DNA of 64,000 nucleotides from Costus lasius (lineage: Eukaryota > Streptophyta > Magnoliopsida > Zingiberales > Costaceae), in NCBI GenBank assembly GCA_027563935.2, contig CM050446.2:127922499-127986498 (forward strand), read 5' to 3'. The stretch's first letter is position 1, and the number at the start of each line of letters is the position of its first letter. A program made the translations under genes and the position numbers. This document shows, in pieces, positions 21,942 through 33,168 of this stretch. The notes below the pieces were generated by a model. It was given only the letters and a program-made list of their open reading frames with translations. It did no database searches and was not told where the DNA came from.

Positions 21942-23784
21942 CCCTAGCCAGCCTCTACCCTGAACTAAAATGAACTCCGGATCTTGACCCGCTCCAGCGG
22001 CCAACTCAGATCCGAAGAAAAAAAAATAGCCGACTTCAACACATGAAGACGGCTTCTGACCCGTTTCGGTGACCAACTCGAATCCAAAGAAAAATAGCTG
22101 ACTTCATTCAAACACAAGAAGAAGAACTGGCGAAGAAGATTCAAAAAAAAAAGAGAAGAGCAAATACCTTCAAACATCTGTCATCGACCGCAGTTCGTGA
22201 TATTAATTCGTTGAAGATGGTGTTGCACTTGAGAAGATAACAAACGCCTGTGTTGTTTGTTTTGAGCAACATACCGTTCTTAGCCAGCATGGGCCATCTA
22301 GACAAGCAAAACGGTTCGGGGTCATCTTTACTAGAGCTCAGCGACATCGTCGCCATCTCATGTTGTCAGCGCTTCCTGGCCGCGACATCGCCTCGTCTTC
22401 TTCGTCCTGGACACCGCCGATGAAAGCTGTCGTCGCCTAGAACGACGCTGCACAGCAAGGACGAGCCCAATCCATCAACTGTCAGCACCATCTTCTATGT
22501 CGCCATCTATGGAAGAGTCCCTGCGAACCCAGCTGATGGAAGAATCCCTGCCGTGCTGATTCTAAAAAAAGAAAGAAAGAATAAGAAATCAAATGACATG
22601 AAATTACCAAGAAACAAAAATAAACAACAAAACAATAAAGGATAAACAAGGGGATTCCACTTGCTAACTTACATCTCAGCCAGCAAGGTACAACACCAAA
22701 GTTGAGCCCTAGCCGAAGCTTCAACTCAAAGCCCAAATTGATGCGGCAACCTCCACGACCTGCTCCTTGCTCCCGACAAAATTTCAATGCCGTCCCGACG
22801 CCATCCCACCAACAATCGCCATGACCTTGTCCGAATCCACTCTGCCAAAAATAGAGATGACGCTGGAAACTCGCTCTCCCTTGAATCATGCCATCTACGT
22901 CTCCGTCCACCTCTAATCGAAAGAAACAGAGACTCAGCCTTTAGCTCCTGATTGCCATTCGAATCCAGGCAGCGATCAAGGTCGTCGCCCTCACCAAGGC
23001 TCTGCGGCTCCATCACTTCCTCTTGCAGCCTCGCCACTGCTGCTGGTTCCTTTCCGCCGCCATCGCCTCTGTGGACGAGCAGCCAGGTCTATGCGTTCGA
23101 CCCCCTCGGGCAGGGGGCGCTTCACCGTTCCCATACCTACTTTGCCTGCACTCTTCTAGCCAGCACCTCCGACGAGACAGATTCGCGGTCGCCAATCATA
23201 GGGATCACCCGCGCTTTATTCGACGATCCTCTGCTCCCTGCCCTTCCGACATGGGCGAACTCTCGTTTGGTGCCGGAATCGTCGACACCATCACCGGGAA
23301 AGCCAACTCCCCTGCCCCCTTTGACAGATTCCGCGCAATGGCACCGAGTCTTCCCCATGAGTCTCTCGCCGGACGCGGGGAGTCACGCGGAAGAGTAAAG
23401 TTACTCTTTCGCGAGAAAAACAAAAAAAAAAAAACAAAGGAATAAAAAAAAAGGAAAAAGAACAAATAAAATAAATTATAATGCCAAGTAGAATAAAATG
23501 AAATCAATAAAATACGTGCAATGCAAAAAGGGTGTATTAAATTTGACTAATCACGTGTGAAACGTCAAAATTGACAAAAAAAAACAACGAAAATGTGTCT
23601 TTGGTTCAGCCGCTCGGTCAATGGCTTAGACTTGACTCGAGTTAGGCCTAAATGTTACCTCCAAAAATCAAAATGTCCAGAAGCATCATGACGAAATATT
23701 GTTTGGGAGGTGCGTACGTCGTCGGAGTGTAACTCCTCAGTATGGCGCCACGTCCGCCTAGACAGAGCCATATTTTTTTTAAAT

Positions 23785-24180
23785 TAAAATATCCAACACG
23801 CCGCAAGGCCGAATAAATTCAAATCAAATTATCCAATACGTCGTAAAGGCCGGATAAAAATTTTAAATCAAATTATCTAACACGCCGCAAGGCTGGGTAA
23901 TTCCCAAACCCAAATTATTCAACACGCCGCAAGGCTGAGTAAATTCCCCAAAACTGAATTATCCAACACGCCGCAAGGTCGGATAAATTTTCGAATCAAT
24001 TATCCAGCACGCCGCGAGGCCGGATAAATCTCCAAGTCAAATTATCCAACACGCCGCGAGGCCGGATAAATCTCCAAGTCAAATTATCCAACACGCCGCG
24101 AGGCCGGATAAATCTCCAAGTCAAGTTATCCAATACGCCATCAAGGCCGGATGATCTTTCAAATCCAATATCTAACATGC
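23785..24180. repeat. 42-bp minisatellite, copy 1
   Basis: About nine imperfect units of the form aattatccaacacgccgcga followed by ggccggataaatctccaag. The three units from 24001 have an exact 42-bp period. A homologous array lies at 39172-39520. Confidence 0.85.
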
Positions 24181-24491
24181 CTTAAGACATTACGACGGAA
24201 TATTGTTTGGGAGGTGCGTACGTCGATGTTTACCATCGGGGCGTAGCTCCTCAATATAACGTTGTACTGCCTGGGCCGGATATTACCCAACAACGCACTC
24301 CAATGCCAAACACTCAATGAATGCAAATTGCCTAAGTGGATGAGAGCTCTTTTCTTTTATCACATATATGTCATGTCAAATCATGTATTTTCATCATGTT
24401 TATAAATGATATCGTTTGACTCTGTCTCTCATATTTTGTTGCGTATCATAGATCTCTTAATCAAGGGTTCCCTAATTCTAGGGGTAATTAA

Positions 24492-24513
24492 CAATGAGCG
24501 CTTGCGCTCATTG
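24492..24513. repeat. 22-bp near-perfect palindrome, copy 1
   Basis: Two 10-bp arms (caatgagcgc and its complement) are separated only by TT. The same palindrome with the same surroundings occurs at 39832-39853, about 100 bp before the point where the two repeat copies lose similarity. It may be a terminal or termination structure of the repeat family. Confidence 0.75.
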
Positions 24514-24605
24514 GAAGCCAGAACCCATTTAACAAAAAAGCCTTATTAATTTAAGGTGGATTTGAAACGGTCATAATACATTCCCAATGTAACAAAAATG
24601 ACCTC

Positions 24606-25003
24606 ACAGACAGTCCACAAAGTTTGATTGAAGCCTTGACAAAAGGCAATGCTAGATAAGACAGATCAGAATCCTGACCCAACGTGTGAAACAGAAGAAT
24701 ATACTCCATCTTTCGCCTTCTCTGCCTATGGAAGAGCATACAAATTGACAAGAGGCATAAGTAGATGTCATATTTTTAGCATAAAGCATGCAAGTAACAG
24801 ATTTGTTATTTGTGCAAGAAGGTATGGCACCAATATGACAGATTTGGAAGCTAATGGGTACATTTATCAGGTCTCTGCTTTGAAAGCCTCATGCTAATTT
24901 CTTATGATGAATATATATTTGGGAATATCCTTGTTTAAACTCTTTTCTTAGAGTAAAAAATTACACAAAAAAACAAAAAATAAAAAATAACAAGAGACTC
25001 TAG
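24606..25003. repeat. MATE 3' flank with dispersed motif, copy 1
   Basis: Near-copy of 58395-58795. It includes the dispersed motif acaaattgacaagaggcata (24739) and agcataaagcatgcaa, also found in the exo downstream blocks. A plus-strand frame of 82 codons here is not recognised and not called. This is probably 3' flank of the MATE fragment on the minus strand. Confidence 0.65.
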
Positions 25004-25481
25004 CTACATGCCATCCTAAACGAAAAAGAACAATATTGTGCAAATGAAGCATATACCCTGGAGATTATGATTAGAAGTAGATGGCCTCCAATAACAAACA
25101 AAAACGAGATCCTTGGGAAAATTAAAGAGGTATACGCTATTCTTTGATATTTGAATGCAACGAAAACAAAAGAAGAAAATTACCTCTTGATCCCAATTAG
25201 TGCAGAGGATTGCAGTGACCAGAATCAGTAACTGAACGATAAGTGCGCATATGATTCCCATCCACAGCCCCTGGGATCAAGCGTACATTCTAAGGTCAAC
25301 AAGAGGTCATTATGGCATATGCATAATTGTATTTCACCAATAATGGCTATTCCACAACCCACCTCACCACCAAAATGCAAGCAAAATGCAAAAACGACAG
25401 CCGAAGGAATGCCCACAACATAATATGCTCCAAGATTGACAAAAGAGCAGAACTTTTGCCAACCACACCCTCTAGCAGCAC
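25004..25481 (-). pseudogene. MATE efflux transporter, 3' exons only
   Basis: The minus strand carries two MATE exons with intact splice sites. Exon 25363-25481 encodes [20 protein letters not shown] and then [19 protein letters not shown]. Exon 25184-25270 encodes [20 protein letters not shown] and then [10 protein letters not shown] possible last exon ends at a stop at 25004. They match exons 4-6 of the gene at 58796-62086 almost exactly. Upstream exons are absent: homology to the MATE intron ends at about 25673, inside the exo3 reading frame. This is a duplicated gene end, not a working transporter. Confidence 0.8.
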
Positions 25482-25653
25482 CTGTAGTTACAATTTTCAG
25501 TGAAAGTTGGCATTGGTAATTCTAGTAAATGATCACACAAAAAAAAGTTTAGATCGTTCGTTCGATGATTGAAGATATAAAAGTTAATGGGTATAAACTG
25601 TGTGATAGTGAATAAATACTTAGCGGATTATGTAGTATAAAACAAGATAAAAA

Positions 25654-26202
25654 ATGCAAAAAAGAAAACTCAGCAGCGAATCGGCCAAAGACTGGGTTAA
25701 CCGAGTGCGCCGCCGATTCTCCGCACCGATGCTCGTCGGCCTCGACTGCAAATGGAAGCCGAACCGCATCGCCGGCGCGCTGCCGAACAAGGTAGCCATC
25801 CTCCAGCTGTGCGTTGAAAACCATTGCCTCGTTCTGCAGCTCTTTCACATGAGCTCGGTTCCGCCATGCATTACGCGTTTCCTCGGGGATCCGAACGTGA
25901 CCTTCGTCGGCATGGGGGTTGATCAGGACATCGCTAAGCTCGAATTCGACTATGGCCTGTCCTGCTGCAACTCTACTGACTTGGAGGAGCACTGCAAGGC
26001 GTATATCGGCAACAACCAACGGCTGTGCCGGGGGCTCAAAGGCTACGCCCTGCACATTCTGGGGCTTCGCATGGAGAAGCCGCGGCATATCACGATGAGC
26101 AATTGGGAGGCGATGGTGCTGTCGTCGGAGCAGATTCGGTACGCTTGTATCGATGCCTACGTCTCCTTCAGGTTGGCAAGCGAAGTGCTCGGGGGATATT
26201 AG
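25654..26202 (+). pseudogene. Chimeric Werner-type exonuclease copy (exo3), catalytic Glu lost
   Basis: A 182-codon frame. Its first eight codons (MQKRKLSS) come from MATE intron sequence (compare 59455-59480). From E9 it is the exonuclease family starting at exo1 residue 36. The join lies at a ctcagcag/cgaatcgg boundary near 25673. Exo I reads LDCKWKPN, so the catalytic glutamate (E60 of exo1) is K33, codon 25750-25752, a single G-to-A change. The other catalytic residues (D31, Exo II D, Exo III Y and D) remain. The native promoter and first 35 codons are missing. The frame is open to the normal stop, so a catalytically dead protein is possible if transcribed, but pseudogene is the simpler reading. 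Confidence 0.85.
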
Positions 26203-27286
26203 GGATGTCGGTCTGCTTCCCTGCAGTGCGATGCTTATGCTTGTTTTACTTAAATATAATGGGCGTTCACGGATCATGAATTAGCTTTTGCAATTTTTTT
26301 TCCTTGTGTTATGGAGCGTTGTGAAATATACTCTAGTTTCTATCTTTCCAACTTTTTTTTAATATAAATATAATTTACAAATTTATTATTTTATATACAT
26401 ACCTTTAAATAAAAGTACAGATAAAATTTTAAACCTACACGAATAATATAGTCTATCTCTCGCTGCCTAGAGAAGAACACACAAATTGACAAGAGGCAAA
26501 GTAGACGTCATATTTTTAAGCATAAAGCATGCAAACAACAGTTGAATTACAAATTCTGAACATCATTCCATATGAAGAAAGAGTGGTATCTTTTCATAGG
26601 GGAAGAGACAAACCTTTGCAGATTGCAGGGTGAAGAGGTTTTTTTGATCGATCAAAGCGCGAGACGAGGAAGAACCAAATGAGTTAGCCTCTCGAGGATC
26701 TCACTCGCTTCAGGCTGAAGAAAAAAAATGAGCGAGTAGCGATCAAGACAAAAAAGGTCAAACTCGAGGATCGTGGAAATAAGAACAACTTTCCAGAAAG
26801 GGGTGAAGTCAACTTAAATTCAACCAACTATTGGATTTTGGAGGAAGAACAAATCAATTTTATCCAGGGAAACAATTGAGGTGAGGCGGCCTATATTTAC
26901 TCCACAAAATCAGCGTAATCGTGAATATTTTAACGCATTGCAGCCGGGGCTCTGAGAATTGCCCTTCTGATCCATCCACGAGTTTAATGGTGAAATTTAG
27001 CACAATTAAAGATAGTTTATTTTGGTTCTTTTAGCTCAGTGCTATCTAATAATTCGATTATCCTTGAGCACGTTGACCAACTAAGAACTCAAAAAGGTCA
27101 ACGACATCTGCAGCGTGGCTCGTGTGCCTCATTTTTATCATCTAAATGGCATTAAAATTGGTGAGACGAAGAACTATTAAATGTAGAGAAGCTACTTTAT
27201 TTAATATATAAGATTGATTATCATGGATAAGATCTTTTGTTGCAGAAGTAGCTCAATTGATTACATAGCCTTGTTCCAAAAGTTGC
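26203..27286. repeat. Exo-to-GRP-A spacer block, copy 3
   Basis: Nearly identical to 10852-12085, but about 120 bp between the dispersed motif (26470-26540) and the gaattacaaattctgaacat word are deleted. It carries the inverted W-box pair (about 27071-27105) and the minus-strand AATAAA near 27197. No gene is seen. Confidence 0.75.
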
Positions 27287-27604
27287 TCAGTTGCCACTCG
27301 TGCCACCCTGGTGAAGACCAGAGAAGTAACCCTGGGGGTTACTCTCAAACCCTTCACGTGATATGTAGCCTTCGCCACCGGGGGCCTTCATCATTGCACC
27401 GCCACCGCCGCCGGCACCTCCAACACCACTGATTCCTGGTGCCTTCCCATCACCACCACCGCCGCCGCCGGCACCTCCAGCAGCACCGCTTCCTGGTGCC
27501 TTTCCATCACCATCACCGCCGACTTTGGAAGAATGACCACCAACATTTGATCCGCCAACTTTGCCACCATCGTCTTAGCCACCGCCGGCGCCCTTGCCCT
27601 CCAC
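27287..27604 (-). pseudogene. GRP-A copy with lost start and internal stop
   Basis: The frame is full length relative to 54696-54941 and somewhat longer, through an internal duplication of the GKAPG...GGAGGG segment. The start codon is GTG (27602-27604) instead of ATG, and TAA follows nine codons later in GAGGG. The C-terminal signature (MMKAPGGEGYISREGFE, then NPQGYFSGLHQGG) is intact. The TATA box (about 27682-27690) and W-box region are kept, so it may be transcribed but cannot make the normal protein. Confidence 0.8.
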
Positions 27605-27989
27605 TGACTAGATGCACAAGTCAAGCCTGCTTGGAATCGAGAATCAAACTTTCGAATCCCTGAAGATTGCTGCTGATTTTGCTCTATTTATAGAGAGCTG
27701 GGGCATAAAGATGGGGGCAGTATCCAGCCAGCTTGGGAAATACAAGTGCAGTGATTTGGGACGTTGAAAGTTGGAATCGCTGGTCAAAGATTTGATAATC
27801 TTGAGGAGATCAAACGACGATAGCTCGAAAATAGAAATCTTTGGAAGGAGTGTTCCCCAGAAAGGCTGAGCATTTTGATCCTGCAAATTTTGATTCGGAT
27901 CATCTGACTAGAACTGAGAAAAAGATTAAAAATTACACATATTTTCTATTTTGATCATTCGGCTCAATTAGAATTTAGAGATGTAAACT
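27605..27989. other. GRP-A promoter flank
   Basis: Matches 54942-55318. It contains the minus-strand TATA box in gctctatttatagagag and a ggtcaa W-box core near 27781. No gene is seen. Confidence 0.65.
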
Positions 27990-27997
27990 GTCACTGT

Positions 27998-28498
27998 TAG
28001 GGATGGCAAAAAAAACCCATCCCCGACCCGACCCGACCCGACCCGAAGTCAACAGGAAAAACCCCAGTTGACCGGGGGTCGGGTCGGGTTCGGGGAAAAC
28101 CCGACGGGGGTATAGTCGGGTCAGGATCGAGTATGAGAATTTAGGTACCCGCCCTGAACCCGCCCCGACTATTAAAATAACAAATTTACCCCTTATAAGT
28201 TATAACCTAGTTACTAAATTTTAATAATTTATGTAGAAATGATGATATAGTTTATGTAAAATATTTTTTTATTTATATATTATGAATAAATAATGTAAAT
28301 TAATTTTAAAATATTATTTATAATATATATTTATTTTTTAAGTTGGGCGGGGTCGGGTTTCCCCACGGGGTCGGGTGTGGGGGCAGGGTTTTCTAAACCC
28401 GTCGGATTCGGGATCGAATTCGGGGACGGATTTGGGAAAATCGGGGTCAGGTCGGGGATGACAAAATCCGATCCCGACCTGCCCCGTTGCCGTCCCTA
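27998..28498. mobile_element. hAT-type MITE, 501 bp
   Basis: The left terminus is tagggatggcaa and the right terminus in reverse complement is tagggacggcaa. The element is flanked by a perfect 8-bp duplication GTCACTGT (27990-27997 and 28499-28506), the hallmark of hAT transposons. Subterminal regions are rich in cccgaccc/gggtcggg words and the middle is AT-rich. The uninterrupted site is present at about 55317 and 9476. No coding capacity. Confidence 0.9.
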
Positions 28499-28506
28499 GT
28501 CACTGT

Positions 28507-30083
28507 GTCCGAGAATTTATTATTCACGTTCAATCAAGAACTAATTCCAAGTGAATTAAGGGATTAAAGATATTAATAAAAAAGTCAAAGCATTGGGTGA
28601 GGTTTCACGGGCCACGTGGTGGTATTGAAGTTGTATTATCATATGATTTTCAAAAATACATTTATATTTTTTGAAATTAAGTTTTTAATATAATATATGA
28701 AAATATAGAAATTAATAATTTTCTTTAATTTGACACATTATATTTAACATAATTTTGACTCTGAATTTAATAATAAATTAAAATTACATGATTTTCCATT
28801 TCAATTTTATATAAATTATGTTATGTATAAAACATTGTGGAAAGATACCAATAATCTTATATATTATAGCATAAAAAACATATTTTATTTAATTTTTAAA
28901 GAAAAATAACTTTCTAAATCTTTAAAATCATATATATGATTATTACATGAAGAAAGTGCTATAAGAATAAAGGATAAATCGAATAAGGGCCAAAATAAAC
29001 GGTCCAAAAACTCATAGTAAACCAATCAAAACTGACTTAAAAACTAGCTTAGCCCACTTGGGAATCAACCTTGGACCAAACTAGAGTAACATTTGGGTTT
29101 GATTTGATTTAACTGCAAGCACACTCACAGCAACCTCAGCCTGTTTTTAGTTGTATTCAGTTTGTATTAGGCAGATAGTGCGCTGGCTATGACATCATGG
29201 TCGCATATTACAATTATGTTTCATTTATTAGTGCTATTTTGAGTTTTAAATATTAAACTAAGTTATAAAAATTTTATTTTTTTATAAACTATAGAAATAA
29301 TATATTAATATAATGCAAAATTAATAATATGTTTTTTAATATAAAGTCATAATTAATTTTTTATAATGTTATCAAATAAGTTTATAAAACTATTAATTTA
29401 TATATTAATAAATAAATATTAATTATGTATAATATTAATTATCAATATATATTAGATGTAAAATTATATAAATATTTGCCACATATATATTTATAATTAA
29501 ATAAAATTTCTTTTAATTATTTTATTTTGAAGTATTTATTCTAAGATAATTATAATGTCATCAAATAAGTATATAAAATTATTAATTTATATATTAACTA
29601 ATATAATAAATTATTTAATAAATATTAACTAATTATATTATATACATATGTATCTATATGAATCGACTCCACATTTCAGGTCCGATACATAATTGAACCT
29701 GGTGTGGGATAAAATACGACACCCAATACCCTCTTCCTTAAATACGCAGCTGGCAATGCAGGATTGAGGATTCTATAATATATCGAGAAAGCCTCAAGTA
29801 ACTTAGAAATCCAATTAGAAGCCCTAAAATGTAATAATTTCTTATGTAGACAGACTAACTCTTTTAATCCATTCACGAGTTTCTTGGAGAAATTTACAAC
29901 GGTTAAGGATAGTTCATTTCGGTTCTTTTAGTTGACTGCTATCTAATAATACGATCATCCTTGAGCACGTTGACCAACTAATAACACGAACACATGTCTA
30001 AATTCTAAAAGGTCAACAACATCCTCGTTCAAGTGGCATTGATATTAGTAAGTGACTCAAAGTATTAAATGTAGAGAAGCTAC
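28507..30083. other. Flank between GRP-A and GRP-B units
   Basis: AT-rich sequence collinear with 55325-56865. It includes gctatgacatcatggtcgc (about 29180) and, near the right end, the inverted W-box pair (about 29970-30020). No gene is seen. Confidence 0.65.
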
Positions 30084-30089
30084 TTTATT
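30084..30089 (-). terminator. Polyadenylation signal of GRP-B 30150-30401
   Basis: AATAAA on the minus strand about 60 bp past the stop codon, at the conserved place. Confidence 0.6.
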
Positions 30090-30149
30090 GAATAGATAAG
30101 GCATTCATGGTCATAGATAACATAATGTAGCTTTTGTTGCAGAAGCTGC

Positions 30150-30401
30150 TCAGTTGCCATTCTTGCCACCTTGGTGAAGACCAGAGAAGTAGCCTTGAGG
30201 GTTACTCTCAAACCCTGCACGCGATATATGGCCTTCGCCGCCAGGTGCCTTCATCATTCCACCACCACCACAGCCACCACCACCACCGCTTCCCGATGAA
30301 TTCCCGCCACCGTTGCCGCCTTTGGAAGAATGACCACCACCACTTGCACCGCCACCTTTGCCACCACCGCCTTTGCCGCCGCCGCCCCCCTTGCCCCCCA
30401 T
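30150..30401 (-). CDS. Small glycine-rich protein, GRP-B subtype (copy 2)
   Basis: 83 residues. The Gly/Lys-rich N-terminal part (MGGKGGGGGKGGGGKGGGAS, then GHSSKGGNGGG) leads to MMKAPGGEGHISRAGFE and NPQGYFSGLHQGGKNGN. It differs from its sisters by Y-to-H in GEGHISR and by S-to-N near the C-terminus. The frame is intact. Unusually, about 500 bp of MITE (30469-30967) lies between the ATG and the conserved TATA box (30986-30993), so any transcript would have a long structured leader or initiate elsewhere. Function of the family is unknown. Confidence 0.65.
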   Translation of the reverse strand: MGGKGGGGGKGGGGKGGGASGGGHSSKGGNGGGNSSGSGGGGGCGGGGMMKAPGGEGHISRAGFESNPQGYFSGLHQGGKNGN

Positions 30402-30468
30402 TGACTAGCCGTACAAGTTAAGCTTGCTTAGAGTTGAGAGTCAAGCTTGTAAGTTCTTGTTGCTTTCT

Positions 30469-30967
30469 GAGCGCATGTATGCGTTCAACACCTAAAAAAC
30501 GGGTGGCTTAAGTTTTGGTGTTAAAAATATTTTTTTTTTAATTTTTTTTTAAAAATACATTATTCGTTATAATCTATCCAATAGTATCAAATTTGAGATA
30601 TTTTAAATTATATACATGTATAAAATACTCTATACAAAATTACATATAAGACAAAAAAATAAAAACGGGTGGCATAAGTTTTGGTGTTAAAAATATTTTT
30701 TTTTTATTTTTTTTAGAAATACTCTACTCCTTATAATCTATCCAATGGTATCAAATTTGAGTTATTTTAGATTATATACATGTATAAAATACCCTATGCA
30801 AACCCTATACAAATTTATACATAAAATATTTTTTTATCTTATATGTAATTTTGCATAGGATATTTTATAAGAAGAAGAGTATTTCTAAAAAAAAATTAAA
30901 AAAAAATATTTATAACACCAAAACTTAAGCCACCCATTTTTTGGGTGTTGAGCGCATACATGCGCTT
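30469..30967. mobile_element. Foldback MITE inserted in the 5' leader of a GRP gene
   Basis: The inverted ends are gagcgcatgtatgcg (30469) and its near complement cgcatacatgcgctt (right end 30967). Next to them are gggtggcttaagttttggtg and its complement. An internal head duplication of about 170 bp is visible (gggtggc at about 30499 and 30666). The core shares actccttataatctatccaa with the MITE at 21511-21941. Sister loci (18526-18600 and 57171-57250) lack the insert. Target duplication is uncertain; only a ctttct match was seen. Confidence 0.7.
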
Positions 30968-30985
30968 AGAAACTTTCTCCTGCTC

Positions 30986-30993
30986 TATTTATA
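30986..30993 (-). promoter_or_regulatory. TATA box separated from its gene by a MITE
   Basis: TATAAATA in the conserved CTCTATAAATAGAG context. It lies about 590 bp from the ATG at 30401, against about 83 bp in sister genes. Confidence 0.65.
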
Positions 30994-30997
30994 GAGA

Positions 30998-31858
30998 GCT
31001 GAAGCAAAAGGATGGGAAAGGATGGGACAGTATCCAGCCGACTTTGGAACTTCAAGTGCATTGATTTGAGACTTTGAAAGTTGGAATCGCCGGTCAAGGA
31101 TTTGATAGATATTGAGAAGATGAAACGACGATAGCTCGAAAATAGAAATCTTTCCAAGTAGGGGGGTTCCTCGTAAAGGCTAGCCTTTCGATCCTGCAGA
31201 TTTAGATTCGAAGAATCTAATGATTATAACTGAGTAGAAGATTAAAAATACACATATATTTTATATTTTGATCAATATACATTCATATATAATAAGTTTA
31301 TGATGTAATTTATGAAAAATATGACAATTAATACCTTTAATTTGGCACAGTAACATATCATTAATATGCTTTATTATTTTGACTCTAATTTTAATAACAA
31401 ATTAAATTTATATTATTTTCAAAGTCAATTTCATATATAAATTATGTTATGCCCATTGCATTGTGCAAAGATAACAATATCTTGATAAATTATAGTATAA
31501 AACATATTTTATTTATTTTAAAGCACAATATAATTTTCTAAAATTTTAAAATCATATCTATCATTTGTACATAATGAAAATGCCTTAAAAATAAAGATTA
31601 ATCGAATAAGAGCCAAAGTAAACTGTGTCCAAAAGCACATAATCAACCATTAAAAGAACGCATCAAATAACTTAGAAATCCAATTCGAATCCCTAAAATA
31701 TAATAATTTCATCTTTCTTTTTTTTAATGTACACAACAATAACTCTTAATCCTCATGCATTTAATATTTAATAATTTCTCGGTAGCACCATTCTGCCTAG
31801 GATGTGTAAACGTGTTAGCCTGTTAGATACGATATGCGCCCTGCTAGGCTGCTATTGG
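30998..31858. other. GRP-B upstream flank
   Basis: Collinear with 57265-58140, including the W-box (cggtcaagg about 31090) and the tgttagatacgatat word (about 31820). Homology to 58140 stops at 31858, which marks the left end of the large MULE. Confidence 0.65.
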
Positions 31859-32345
31859 CGAAAAAATTTTTGTAGAATAATACCCTTTCTGCGACGATCC
31901 CATAAGGATCTATGCATCTTTCTTGCACGCATCTAGTATGCATCTTTCTTGCACGCATCTAGAAGCGTGCTTATTATACTATAGCAGACAGAAGATCAGC
32001 CGTCCGATCCAGGCGGCACCAATCTTGAAGGCATCTTAAGTAATGAAACGTTAAAGAAATTTCAGCCGTCCGATTTTTTGATCAAATCCAAACCTTAATT
32101 AATGAAATGGTTTTTTCCTCCAACGGCTCTCTCTGCCGCGATCATCTCTTCCCCTCTCCCTTTCCACCGCCGGCTCTCTGCCGCGATCATCTCATCCCCT
32201 TTCACTTTCCGATTGCTCTCCCAGAACGCTTCCATCCTTGTGATTCCTTCACTGAACCCCCTTGACGACGCCACTCAACGTCCGACGCCACTCAACGGTC
32301 CGGCTGGCATTGTCGAGGTCAGCCCTTGACGACGCCAATGAATGG
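31859..32345 (+). repeat. Left inverted terminal region of the MULE
   Basis: From 31984 (agcagacagaagatcagccg) to about 32345 the sequence is strongly similar to the reverse complement of 50062-50400. The outer 31859-31983 part is less similar and contains a direct duplication of tgcatctttcttgcacgcat (31912 and 31939). Confidence 0.75.
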
Positions 32346-32414
32346 TCAACGTACGACGCTTCTCTGAGGAACGACATCACCGAGGCACTGTCGTCGATTG
32401 TATCCAGCCGGAAC

Positions 32415-32958
32415 TAGGGGTGTGCACGGTTCGGTTAACCGAACCGTGTGTTAAAAAACCGAACCGAACCGGTGGGATCGGTTCAGAGAAATTCTGAACC
32501 GATCCCGAACCGTTTGTACCGGTTAACCGATGTTCGGTTAACCGGTTTTTTGGTACGGTTAACCGAAAACCGACGGTTAACTGTATTATTTAGGTATAAA
32601 AAAATATTTAAAATTATAAAATAATTTAAAATTAATAAATATAAATATTCTCGGTTAACCGTTAGTTTTTGGTAGTTAACCGTTGGTTTTCAACGGTTAA
32701 CCGTTAGTTTTGACGGTTAACCGGTTCGATTTTATATAAAATATTTATTTTTATCTATAAATAAATATTATATAAACGGTTCAGTTCGGTTAACCGCGGT
32801 TCAGCCAAGTTCCGAACCGTAACTGAACTGATAACCGATCATAAGTAAAAAAATCGAACTGATTAAGAACCGTTCGGTTCAGTTAACCGGAAAATCGGTT
32901 CGGTTCGGTTCGGTTAACTGCGATTCGACGGTTCAACGGTTTTTTTTGCACACCCATA
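32415..32958. mobile_element. hAT-type MITE, 544 bp
   Basis: Termini are taggggtgtgca and, in reverse complement on the right, tatgggtgtgca. The flanking 8-bp repeats are gccggaac (32407-32414) and accggaac (32959-32966), identical at seven of eight positions. The interior is filled with cggttaaccg/ggttcggt words and an AT-rich middle. No coding capacity. It sits just inside the left inverted region of the MULE. Confidence 0.8.
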
Positions 32959-33168
32959 ACCGGAACCCAGTCATTGTCTCCGGCCAGCGGCACCAAAGGG
33001 TCTGTTTGGGGGAGATCAACTGCAAATCCGACGTTCGACGTAAAGAACTTCTATACATATATCAACCTACATTTGTGGAGTTTGTGGTATAGATGCATTT
33101 ATATTTGATCTAAATATGAATTAGTTGTTAATTCATTTTTTTCTACCAACATATATTTAGGTCCAACA

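Larger units (their letters stand above)
19276..24605 (+). mobile_element. Non-coding insertion of about 5.3 kb, probably LTR-retroelement derived
   Basis: The two flanks (to 19275, and from about 24606) are collinear with 57300-57920 and 58395-59475, so about 5.3 kb of unrelated DNA occupies this place. It holds a TATA-like cttataaaaggggaag at about 20718, purine-rich tracts, a GC-rich zone (22300-23400), a 42-bp minisatellite and a terminal palindrome. The last 800 bp recur at 39172-39930. No gag or pol motif was found, so a large non-autonomous retroelement derivative is the best guess. The short frames at 22482-23507 overlap in all phases and are not called. Confidence 0.5.

Noticed and set aside
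22482..23507. Overlapping frames up to 148 codons in the 5.3-kb insertion
   Set aside because: They compete on both strands, have no conserved motif and lie inside a mobile insertion. Not supported as genes.
24492..24513. Helitron 3' hairpin
   Set aside because: The palindrome is there, but no CTRR terminus follows at the expected distance and no 5' TC end was found. Left as a palindrome of unknown role.
24649..24897. An 82-codon plus frame in the MATE 3' flank
   Set aside because: The duplicate at 58440-58690 does not clearly keep the same frame and no domain is recognisable. It overlaps the dispersed motif and is treated as flank.
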